From contig DAIRGS010000358.1 of NCBI GenBank assembly GCA_036794395.1, positions 1 to 7,213 of the forward strand: DNA of 7,213 nt, read 5' to 3'. The translations under genes were made by a program, and so were the position numbers. This DNA comes from DASXMX01 sp036794395. Lineage in GTDB: Bacteria; Planctomycetota; Phycisphaerae; Tepidisphaerales; Tepidisphaeraceae. Below the pieces are notes generated by a model that saw only the letters and a program-made list of their open reading frames with translations, searched no databases and was not told where the DNA came from. The number at the start of each line of letters is the position of its first letter. The stretch's first letter is position 1. Below, piece after piece: positions 1-6,156 of the stretch.

Positions 1-97
1 CTCCCTCGATCATGGGCTGTCTTCGACCCTGAGGCTCAGACCCGAAGGGGAAGCCGCATGCCACGAGAAGGCGCAGAAATGCGCACGGTCATTTTAG

Positions 98-1075
98 TCA
101 TTTAGTCCGTGGCGTGTTTAACACGCTTTCGATCTGCTTCCACGTCGCCAGGATATCGCGCGCTTCAATCTCCGGCGAATAGCTATCGTGAATAAACTGC
201 GAAGCGCGCCGCGTCCGCTCCAAAACTTCCGCTGGATGGCTTTGGATCGCGCGCATGGCATGCTCTGTGGCCGCGGCAAAGCGAGGAACATCTTCTGGCG
301 GAATAGGAGTCGCAAACGGCTCTTTCATATACTCCGCCCCGCCCCGGCCATCGTAGCCAATGGTCAGGCACCCGCATGCCATGGCCTCCATGGGCGGCAA
401 CCCCCAGCCCTCTTGCGTGCTGAAGCTCAGAAAAATCGCCGATTCCCGCAGAATTTGAGCGGTTTGCGCCTCGGTCTTATCTTCGATTTTGATCACCTCA
501 TAACCCGCCAGCGCGTTGCGATACTTCAGGATCGCCAGAACCTGGGCCGCATCCTTCTCCTTCTTACGCGGCATGTAGGCAATCTGCCGCTTCTTCACCG
601 GCTCAAAATAGAAGACGCGCGGGTCAATCGAATACCGGATTCGAAACACCGGTTGATGCCCGAACGCATGCCGGAGGTATGTCTGGCTGTCGTGCGAAAC
701 CACAATCGTCGCGCGGAAGTCCGGCTCCAGGTACGGATTGACGTTGTACTGATCCGTCCGCCATGCGAACGTTTGATACGCGTTTTGATTGAATATGATT
801 TTGGGAGTGCTGGGCGAAAGGCCCACGAACTGCCACGCCAGGATCTCGGGGACCAGGATGATGTCGGATTGCCGGGGCGGCCAGACTTCCTCGAATGACG
901 ACACCCTCGTGTTGTTCTCAAACCAGGTACACCGAAAGCCCGGCTGCTGGTGCATGACCAGCGCCTCGATGCCATTCGCGTTCAGCACATCCACGTGCCG
1001 GTAAAGCTTCCGGACGCCCCCAGCGGGGCGCGTCCAATCGATGGCGGGAACGAGGATTCGAACGTTCGAAGACAT
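98..1075 (-). CDS. GT4-like (GT-B fold) glycosyltransferase, copy 1 of a tandem pair
   Basis: This 325-residue protein is a probable cytoplasmic retaining glycosyltransferase that moves a sugar from a nucleotide-sugar to a glycan or lipid acceptor; the actual substrates cannot be read from the sequence. The N-terminal half has the glycine-rich AGGVRK loop (residues 18-23) typical of GT4 acceptor-side domains, then an IIFNQNAYQTF segment at 93-103. The C-terminal half carries the donor-site EX7E motif, E222-GWGLPPM-E230, followed by AMACGC and the YDGRGG loop (241-246). No signal peptide or membrane segment is seen. It lies 9 bp after the stop of a close paralogue on the same strand, so the two are surely co-transcribed. 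The ATG has no Shine-Dalgarno behind it, only a T-rich stretch, so translation may depend on reinitiation from the upstream gene. The length is somewhat short for GT4 enzymes (often 350-400). The family call is firm; the pathway (surface glycan) is inferred. Confidence 0.88.
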   Translation of the reverse strand: MSSNVRILVPAIDWTRPAGGVRKLYRHVDVLNANGIEALVMHQQPGFRCTWFENNTRVSSFEEVWPPRQSDIILVPEILAWQFVGLSPSTPKIIFNQNAYQTFAWRTDQYNVNPYLEPDFRATIVVSHDSQTYLRHAFGHQPVFRIRYSIDPRVFYFEPVKKRQIAYMPRKKEKDAAQVLAILKYRNALAGYEVIKIEDKTEAQTAQILRESAIFLSFSTQEGWGLPPMEAMACGCLTIGYDGRGGAEYMKEPFATPIPPEDVPRFAAATEHAMRAIQSHPAEVLERTRRASQFIHDSYSPEIEARDILATWKQIESVLNTPRTK

Positions 1076-1084
1076 GAAAATAAA

Positions 1085-2068
1085 CTAAATCACCACCGGC
1101 GGCAGCGACGGAAGCTGAAGAATCTGTTGCCACGTTCGCACGATATCGGCCTCCTCATTGGCCGGGGAATATTCAGTCCGCACAAACTCAGAGGCCCGGT
1201 GCGTCATCTCCCTGAACGCCAGCGGATCACGCTCGGTTTCCTTCAACACCGATTCAACCGTCGATGCAAAACCCACGATGTCATCAGCCGCAATGGGAAA
1301 GCCATTCTGCTTCGTAAAATACTCGCGCCCGCCCCGGCCATCGTAGCCGATCACGATGCACCCACACGCCATCGCCTCCATCGGCGGAAGCGACCACCCC
1401 TCCTCCATCGCAAAGCTCAGGAAGATTTGCGATTCGCGCAAAATCGCCGCGGTCTCGGCTTCGGTCTTCTTTTCAATCTTCACGATCTCGACGTCCTTCG
1501 TGACGCCGCGCGCTTCCAAAATGCTCAACACCTGAACCGCATCCGCCGCCAGCTTCCGCGGCATAAACGCAATCTGCCGCTTCTTTTTCGGCTCATAAAC
1601 AAACAATTCAGGATCGATCGAATAGCGAATTCGAAACAGCAGATGGCCCGGAAAGGCGTACTGAAGATATTTCCGGCTGTCCTCGGAAACCACGATCGTG
1701 CCCAGCACCTCAGGACGCATGTAGGGTGCCGGATCGTCCATCGCCTCATCGCTCGAGCAGTCAAACGTTTGATAGGCGTTTTGATTAAAAATGATCTTGG
1801 GAACTCCAGGCGCCTGACGACACAGATCCCAACTGTAAATCTCAGGCATGCACATGATGTCAAAAGTCCGCGGAAAACATTCCGGCGGATAAACAATCGG
1901 CGTCGTGTTTTCAAACCACTTGCAGCGAAAGCCTCGCGTGTGATGGCTGACGTACGCATTGAACCCATGCGCGCTCAGAACATCAGCGTGACGGTAAATC
2001 TTCCTCACCCCGCCGGCAGGAACATCCCACTCCGGGCAAAGTAAAAAGATCCGACGGACAGGGGGCAT
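1085..2068 (-). CDS. GT4-like (GT-B fold) glycosyltransferase, copy 2 of a tandem pair
   Basis: This 327-residue glycosyltransferase is colinear with the next gene downstream and, by eye, about half identical to it. Both share PAGGVRK (17-23), GFRCxWFEN (46-54), KIIFNQNAYQTF (91-102), FRIRYSIDP (145-153) and KKRQIA-MPRK (162-172). The donor-binding EX7E motif is E223-GWSLPPM-E231, followed by AMACGC and GYDGRGG (241-247). It is predicted to be cytoplasmic and a retaining GT-B enzyme; donor and acceptor are unknown. The start at 2068 is the only ATG giving an N-terminus matching the paralogue, and no alternative start codon was found in frame just upstream. Its ribosome-binding site is poor: GAG lies directly against the ATG. 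It follows the metal transporter by 84 bp, with a candidate promoter in the gap. The two copies probably act on related but different acceptors, since the segments around residues 56-72 and 104-118 diverge most. Confidence 0.88.
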   Translation of the reverse strand: MPPVRRIFLLCPEWDVPAGGVRKIYRHADVLSAHGFNAYVSHHTRGFRCKWFENTTPIVYPPECFPRTFDIMCMPEIYSWDLCRQAPGVPKIIFNQNAYQTFDCSSDEAMDDPAPYMRPEVLGTIVVSEDSRKYLQYAFPGHLLFRIRYSIDPELFVYEPKKKRQIAFMPRKLAADAVQVLSILEARGVTKDVEIVKIEKKTEAETAAILRESQIFLSFAMEEGWSLPPMEAMACGCIVIGYDGRGGREYFTKQNGFPIAADDIVGFASTVESVLKETERDPLAFREMTHRASEFVRTEYSPANEEADIVRTWQQILQLPSLPPVVI

Positions 2069-2115
2069 CTCAGCAGATTCAGACAGCAGGCACCTCGCGC
2101 ATGAATTCCCCCGTG

Positions 2116-2144
2116 ATCGTATCGGTTAGCGCGGGCCGGGCCAA
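2116..2144 (-). promoter_or_regulatory. Candidate sigma70-type promoter for the glycosyltransferase pair
   Basis: On the minus strand TTGGCC (2139-2144) and TACGAT (2116-2121) are separated by exactly 17 bp. Each hexamer matches the TTGACA/TATAAT consensus at four of six positions. Transcription would start near 2109 and leave a leader of about 40 nt before the ATG at 2068. If real, the glycosyltransferases need not rely on read-through from the transporter gene. Such matches occur by chance, so this is only a candidate. Confidence 0.3.
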
Positions 2145-2152
2145 TATCGCTA

Positions 2153-3517
2153 TCAACTCTTCCACGTCAGGAATAACCCCACTGTCGCCGCGGCCATCAC
2201 CGCCGTGGCAACCCAGCCAAATGCCCGCAACGTCTTCGAAACACGCGTGAACTGGCCCAGGAGCTTTTTGTTATGGCACATCAGCATCATCACAACCATG
2301 ATGGGCGCTGCCACCACACCGTTAATCACCGCCGACCAGAACAGGGCCTTGATCGGCGTGAGATGCGTGAACTTTTGCACAACGGGAAAATTAATCGAGA
2401 GCCCCAGAATCGTCGCGATGCTGAGCACCGCATAAAAGCCTTTGGCCTCCAGCGGCTTTCGATCTAATCCCGTCGGCCATTTCAGGGCCTCGCCCACCGC
2501 ATATGCCGCCGACCCCGCCAGCACAGGAACGGCAAGAATGCCCGTCCCGATAATTCCGATGGCAAAGACCACAAACGCCAGCCTGCCCGCAATCGGACGC
2601 AACGCTTCAGCGGCCTGCGACGACGTTTCGATGTTTGTCACACCTTTCGCATGCAGCGTTGCGGCAGCCGCCACGATGATGAAAAACGCGACAAGATTTG
2701 AAAATGCCATGCCCACGTACGTGTCAATCCGAATGCGTTTCAGTTGCTCGCGGGCCTGCTCAGGAGCATCTTTCAATGCTTCTTCCTGGGGCTTTGCACG
2801 GATCTCCTCTGTCTCTTGCGAGGCTTGCCAGAAGAACAGGTACGGACTGATTGTTGTCCCCAGCACCGCAATAAGGGATGCGATGTAATCAGAGTCGAAA
2901 TGAACCGAGGGGACGAACGTTCCATGCAGTACCTCTCTCCACGGAGCATGGACGAGGAACACCGCGCCTACATACGCAAACAGCACCAGGCACAGCCACT
3001 TCAACACGCTGCAACACCGGCTATACGAGGCAAATATCTGGAGAAGTACGCATGCCGTCGCGAATAGCGCCGCGTAAATTAGAGCGGGGCCGCCGATCAA
3101 CATCGATGTCGCATCGCCCACCGCACCAATATCCGCGCCAAGGTTGATCGTGTTGGCGACCACCAGCAGAAAAACGATCGGATATAGCAGCCAGGGCGAG
3201 TAGTAACGCCTGATGTTCCCCGCAATACCTCGGCCCGTAATTCGTCCAATTCGAGCACTCACCTCCTGAATAGCCGCCATTAGTGGCAGTAGGAATGGCA
3301 TGGTCCACAACATGCTGTAGCCATACTTAGCGCCGATCTGTGAGTAAGTACCTATGCCGCTAGGGTCGTCGTCGGATGCCCCCGTGATTAAGCCCGGCCC
3401 CAACCGCTTTAGAAACCCCGAAACGCCAGTCGCATGCGCTTTATCCTCGGTTTTGCACGTAGGAATCAGGGTTGCACCGGGATTGGTCTCCATTACGCGC
3501 GGTGAAGCAATCCCCAT
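2153..3517 (-). CDS. Nramp (SLC11) family divalent metal cation transporter, non-canonical metal site
   Basis: This 454-residue inner-membrane protein has about 11 hydrophobic segments in the LeuT-like Nramp order, and its length is normal for the family. The first helix reads GLITGASDDDPSGIGTYSQ (42-60). The classic Nramp metal motif DPGN is here DPSG (51-54), so the aspartate is kept but the coordinating asparagine is replaced by glycine. In helix 6 the classic MPH motif appears as SPY (224-226, within GTTISPYLFFWQASQ), which loses the soft-metal methionine ligand and the histidine. QEVSARIGRITGRGIAGN (84-101) is the conserved helix 2-3 stretch. A charged loop (about 234-262) follows helix 6. 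The family's usual role is uptake of Mn or Fe; loss of Met and Asn is known in distant clades that include Mg transporters, so Mg or mixed Mn/Mg transport is possible but inferred. The start at 3517 is chosen over ATG 3493 because only it has GAGG five bases upstream. It is divergent from the gene at 3768 and is followed by two glycosyltransferases. Confidence 0.92.
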   Translation of the reverse strand: MGIASPRVMETNPGATLIPTCKTEDKAHATGVSGFLKRLGPGLITGASDDDPSGIGTYSQIGAKYGYSMLWTMPFLLPLMAAIQEVSARIGRITGRGIAGNIRRYYSPWLLYPIVFLLVVANTINLGADIGAVGDATSMLIGGPALIYAALFATACVLLQIFASYSRCCSVLKWLCLVLFAYVGAVFLVHAPWREVLHGTFVPSVHFDSDYIASLIAVLGTTISPYLFFWQASQETEEIRAKPQEEALKDAPEQAREQLKRIRIDTYVGMAFSNLVAFFIIVAAAATLHAKGVTNIETSSQAAEALRPIAGRLAFVVFAIGIIGTGILAVPVLAGSAAYAVGEALKWPTGLDRKPLEAKGFYAVLSIATILGLSINFPVVQKFTHLTPIKALFWSAVINGVVAAPIMVVMMLMCHNKKLLGQFTRVSKTLRAFGWVATAVMAAATVGLFLTWKS

Positions 3518-3522
3518 ACCGG

Positions 3523-3526
3523 CCTC
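3523..3526 (-). promoter_or_regulatory. Ribosome-binding site deciding the transporter start
   Basis: GAGG on the minus strand (within GTTGAGGCCGGT) sits five bases before the ATG at 3517. The in-frame ATG eight codons later (3493) has no purine-rich sequence in front of it. This supports the longer N-terminus. The 10-base word containing this site recurs exactly 150 bp away. Confidence 0.5.
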
Positions 3527-3711
3527 AACTTCAAACTTTCCTAATCAGATGCGCATTTTGCCTTGACGTCGACGCGTACTCTTGGATGGTATAGATCCAT
3601 GTTGTATGGGAATTAAATAGTCGACAAACTCGGTGTTTTCGGTACAAATTGCCGACTTACAACGCGTTTCGGCCTCAACGCCAGATATTCATGTCGAGAG
3701 GCCCGTATTCT

Positions 3712-3741
3712 TTGGGACGGAATCTCTTCTGAAGATATGAT
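3712..3741 (+). promoter_or_regulatory. Candidate sigma70-type promoter for the zinc ribbon/DUF6232 gene
   Basis: TTGGGA (3712-3717) and TATGAT (3736-3741) are 18 bp apart. The -10 element matches consensus at five of six positions and the -35 at four of six. The predicted start of transcription is near 3748, giving a leader of about 20 nt to the ATG at 3768. The -10 overlaps an in-frame TTG codon at 3741, which argues that TTG is not the translation start. No equally good promoter was found for the divergent transporter gene. Confidence 0.45.
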
Positions 3742-3767
3742 TGCGTCTACATTGTTCGAGATTTGCT

Positions 3768-4418
3768 ATGCACGCTCCCATGGTTGCTAACCCTCCGGCA
3801 CCCGCTGCGCCCGGCGAAATCTGCGCTGCCTGCGGCCGCACCATTGGAATGCTTGAGCAACCATTCGTGTGGGATGAAAGCATTGTCTGCTTCGGCTGCC
3901 ATCGCGATCTAGACCACGCGGCGGCCACAAAACCCGCAGCCGATGGCTCGCTTGCCGAACGATGTTTCTTCGCCGACGAGCATGTGCAGATTACCCGCGG
4001 CCATGCTGTTTTCGACGGGGTGACCCATACCATGGCCGAGGTGCGGTTCGCGCGCGTGCAAAAGTTTTGCCCACGTCGCGTGTACGCCGTCGCTACCGCA
4101 CTGGTCGGTGTCGGACTCGGCGTCGTGGGTCTGAATCGTCAAATGGACCGGCTGGATATCGCATTCCTCATCTTGGGAACTGCGCTGCTGGGGATAGGTG
4201 TGGGCTGTGCGATCGCCCGGCGTCCGACTTACCGCATCCTGATGGCCGCCAACGATGTCGAATCAGTGGTGTTTTCCTCACACAGCCACACGTACACGCG
4301 CCAGCTTGTTGATGCGATCGGCGAAGCGATCGTCGAACGCGGTCAATTCGACGTACCACCCAATCCGCCGCCGACCATAAGTCGCTCCGCGAAGTTGTGG
4401 CCCACCGGGCGAGCGTAA
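3768..4418 (+). CDS. Small membrane protein: N-terminal zinc ribbon plus DUF6232-like domain
   Basis: This 216-residue protein of unknown function has two parts. Residues 19-44 form a treble-clef or zinc-ribbon-like module, C19-AA-C22 and C41-FG-C44, separated by 18 residues, with a preceding Pro/Ala-rich stretch. Residues about 65-192 resemble DUF6232: a short beta-rich lead (CFFADEHVQITRGHAVFDG), a paired hydrophobic segment at roughly 104-121 and 129-149, then a YRILMA-VESVVFSS strand pair and a final helix (QLVDAIGEAIVERGQF). That family is known as small two-TM bacterial proteins of unknown role, sometimes thought to sit near membranes or signalling genes. The zinc ribbon would lie on the same side of the membrane as the C-terminal part. 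The start ATG at 3768 is preferred to TTG 3741, which overlaps the promoter, and to ATG 3780; only weak GAG precedes it. It stands alone, divergent from the metal transporter and convergent with the glycan operon. A metal-sensing link to the transporter is speculative. Confidence 0.8.
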   Translation: MHAPMVANPPAPAAPGEICAACGRTIGMLEQPFVWDESIVCFGCHRDLDHAAATKPAADGSLAERCFFADEHVQITRGHAVFDGVTHTMAEVRFARVQKFCPRRVYAVATALVGVGLGVVGLNRQMDRLDIAFLILGTALLGIGVGCAIARRPTYRILMAANDVESVVFSSHSHTYTRQLVDAIGEAIVERGQFDVPPNPPPTISRSAKLWPTGRA

Positions 4419-4474
4419 CCTTTACCGGCGCCCGTTATTGGACCGCGTGGCGGTGCTATCTCGCAGCGCTTGCC

Positions 4475-4486
4475 CTCTTCCGATCT
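4475..4486 (+). other. 12-base match to Illumina adapter 3' end in the convergent spacer
   Basis: CTCTTCCGATCT is identical to the last 12 bases of the common Illumina adapter; the base before it differs from the adapter (C instead of G). It lies in the gene-free spacer 4419-4590 between two convergent genes, where the visible base composition also becomes more GC-rich to the right. It may be a chance match or a leftover adapter at a false assembly join. The rest of the spacer shows a short hairpin (ACCGC-GTG-GCGGT, 4442-4454) without a T-run, and no gene. Confidence 0.35.
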
Positions 4487-4590
4487 GAAACGTGATTTTA
4501 GCCCCGATTCGCGACCGACCTGTCCGCCCCCATTCGATTTGCAACCTTGCAGGTGCATCGCGACAGCTCAGGTGGAAGCGGGGGTGATCG

Positions 4591-5526
4591 TCATTTCCGG
4601 TTCGCCGCCTCACCGCGGCGCGGTAGCAATGAACGCAACGCCAGATACCATCCACGAATCGAAAGCGGCGATAACCTGAGGGCCGCGCGAAGGTGCTTTC
4701 GTGCGGTCTTGCGGTTGCCGTACTTGACCGCCGCCGAGGCCCATCCGAGGTAGTGATCGCTGACCGGCGGTTCGACGGGCTCCGGGTCGGGCGCCCCGGC
4801 AGGCGCCGGCAGCCCGCGCCGCGCCCGGGCGTCGGCGACCACCCGCCTCATCGTCAACAGCTGCGTCACGCGGCGACTGTGGCCAACGCTCGCCAGATGC
4901 ACGCGATACTTCAACAATACGTCCGGCAGCTTCGCCAGCCGGCCCACCTCCGCGAGGCGCAGAAACAGGTCGAGGTCTTCGGCCGGTTCGAAGTCCTGGC
5001 GGTACCCTCCCAGTTCCCGGAGCGTGGAAACCCGAAACATCGCCGACGGATGGGTAATGACCGCGCCACAACCGGCCCCCATGTGCATCGCGTCGATGCG
5101 CTCGTGTGATTCGAACGGATGAACCTCCCCCAGCGCCTCCCCGTCGGGATCGATCAACAGCACGCGGCAACCCACCGCAACGTGCTGCGGGTGCGCATCC
5201 ATGAACGCCGCCTGCTTCTCGAATCGCCGCGGCAGCGAGACGTCGTCGGCGTCCATCCGGGCCAGGTACGTGCCGCGGGCGCGGCCCAGAGCCTCATTCA
5301 GGGCGATGGTGTAGCCGGTGTTCGCCCGGCTGAAGAGCCTGATGCGAGGGTCCGCCGACGCGTACTTCTCCAGGATCTGCCGCGAGTCGTCGGTTGACCC
5401 ATCATCAATGATGATGAACTCAAAATTCTCAAACGTCTGCGAAACAATGCTCTCCACCGCCTGCGCGAGATATCGACCGCCGTTGAACACCGGCATCGCG
5501 ACGGAAATCCTGGGCTCACCTGCCAC
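4591..5526 (-). CDS. Family 2 (GT-A fold) glycosyltransferase
   Basis: This 311-residue cytoplasmic, probably inverting glycosyltransferase belongs to a surface-glycan cluster. The N-terminal GT-A domain opens with ISVAMPVFNGGRYL (7-20) and FEFIIIDDGSTDDS (35-48), the nucleotide-binding strand and loop. The metal-binding DxD is D92-A-D94 in YLARMDADD. Family features continue with GCGAVITHPSAMFR (152-165), GGYRQDF (173-179) and the catalytic-base-region motif EDLDLFLR (183-190). After about 235 comes a Pro/Ala-rich linker and then a helical, TPR-like tail (about 258-300: YLGWASAAVKYGNRKTARKHLRAAL...), common in GT2 enzymes as an acceptor or partner surface. The start is GTG at 5526, supported by GGAG six bases upstream inside the preceding gene; the next in-frame ATG would remove the first strand. 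It starts 3 bp after the acyltransferase stop. Donor and acceptor sugars cannot be told. It is the last gene of this operon and converges with the gene at 3768-4418. Confidence 0.92.
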   Translation of the reverse strand: MAGEPRISVAMPVFNGGRYLAQAVESIVSQTFENFEFIIIDDGSTDDSRQILEKYASADPRIRLFSRANTGYTIALNEALGRARGTYLARMDADDVSLPRRFEKQAAFMDAHPQHVAVGCRVLLIDPDGEALGEVHPFESHERIDAMHMGAGCGAVITHPSAMFRVSTLRELGGYRQDFEPAEDLDLFLRLAEVGRLAKLPDVLLKYRVHLASVGHSRRVTQLLTMRRVVADARARRGLPAPAGAPDPEPVEPPVSDHYLGWASAAVKYGNRKTARKHLRAALRLSPLSIRGWYLALRSLLPRRGEAANRK

Positions 5527-5529
5527 CGC

Positions 5530-6156
5530 TCACTCCGATTCCGGTCCGCACGCCGCCTGCCCATCCCGCTTCCGCACGATCCGGGCCGGGACCCCGACCG
5601 CAACCGATCCTTCCGGGACGTCGCGCGTGACGACCGCGCCCGCGCCGATCACGCTGCCATTTCCGATGCGCAGGCCGTCGAGAATGCGAACGCCACACCC
5701 GATCCAGACGTCGTCGCCGATCTCGATGCCCAGACGCGTCTCCGCCTGCATCCGAATCGGCACGTCAATTCGCGAAAACACGTGGTTTGCCGGGATGACG
5801 ACCGAATGTGCGGCAATCATGCTGCATTTACCAACCGTAAGCCCTCCATGCCCATACAACACGCAGTACGGTCCAATGAAGGTTCCATCCTCGATCTCAA
5901 TCCGTCCGCCCTGCGGCGCCAGGATCACGCCGGCACACAACTGCACGTTGCGGCCCAAAATAACTGAACCCCCCTCGCTCAAATCCAACAGCACGGTGCG
6001 GTGAATTCTGCAATTTGCGCCGACACTCACTCCCGGGCGGCAATTCAGCCAGCACGCCTTCACCGCCGATTGAACGATATAAAACAACTTGATGACCCGA
6101 CGACGTATCATTGGGCCCCAATTTGAAAGGCGGACACGGTGCCAGTTCATCCTCAT
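5530..6156 (-). CDS. Left-handed beta-helix (hexapeptide repeat) acyltransferase
   Basis: This 208-residue protein is a predicted O- or N-acetyltransferase of the WbbJ/LacA type, probably acetylating a sugar of the exported glycan with acetyl-CoA. After a basic N-terminus (1-35) it shows hexapeptide turns from about 42 to 125 (VSVGANCRI, VILGRNVQL, IEIEDGTFIGPYCVL, LTVGKCSMIAAHSVV) and the classic C-terminal coil IEIGDDVWIGCGVRILDGLRIGNGSVIGAGAVVTRDVPEGSVAVGVPAR (145-192, interrupted here by no gap). H103 or H117 is the likely catalytic histidine. The open frame runs on upstream to 6456, but that part is the shadow of the ABC gene. The start at 6156 forms an ATGA overlap with the wzt stop; ATG 6150 is equally possible and has better spacing to AGGA (6159-6162). 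It acts in the cytoplasm as a trimer, as known for the family. The next gene, GT2, follows after 3 bp. Confidence 0.88.
   Translation of the reverse strand: MRMNWHRVRLSNWGPMIRRRVIKLFYIVQSAVKACWLNCRPGVSVGANCRIHRTVLLDLSEGGSVILGRNVQLCAGVILAPQGGRIEIEDGTFIGPYCVLYGHGGLTVGKCSMIAAHSVVIPANHVFSRIDVPIRMQAETRLGIEIGDDVWIGCGVRILDGLRIGNGSVIGAGAVVTRDVPEGSVAVGVPARIVRKRDGQAACGPESE
5533..5536 (-). promoter_or_regulatory. Ribosome-binding site for the GTG-started GT2 gene
   Basis: GGAG on the minus strand lies six bases before GTG 5526 and within the last codons of the acyltransferase gene. It is the strongest ribosome-binding site seen in the window and decides for the GTG start. Its place inside the upstream coding sequence implies coupled translation. 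Confidence 0.6.

Noticed and set aside
71..84. GCGCA-GAAA-TGCGC hairpin just after the last glycosyltransferase
   Set aside because: Only five base pairs and no T-run in the direction of transcription, so it is not a convincing intrinsic terminator.
950..2044. Long plus-strand open frame (364 codons) antisense to the glycosyltransferase gene, and a similar one at 188-898
   Set aside because: They mirror the two conserved glycosyltransferases on the minus strand. The translations are rich in Arg, His and Pro with no domain, and their mutual similarity follows from the paralogy of the real genes.
3518..3767. Possible Mg or Mn riboswitch (M-box or yybP-ykoY) upstream of the Nramp gene
   Set aside because: Read on the minus strand, I could not find the conserved cores of either class, nor a terminator-like hairpin with a T-run. 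A covariance-model search would settle it.
4442..4454. ACCGC-GTG-GCGGT hairpin after the zinc ribbon gene
   Set aside because: A short stem without a following T-tract; it may help 3' end formation but is not supported as a terminator.
4540..4551. TGCAA-CC-TTGCA inverted repeat in the convergent spacer
   Set aside because: A two-base loop cannot form a normal hairpin and no regulated start lies nearby; likely chance.
3676..4647. Twelve-base word CAACGCCAGATA at 3676-3687 and 4636-4647
   Set aside because: One copy is within coding sequence and the other intergenic; a pair of this length is expected by chance in a 7-kb window.
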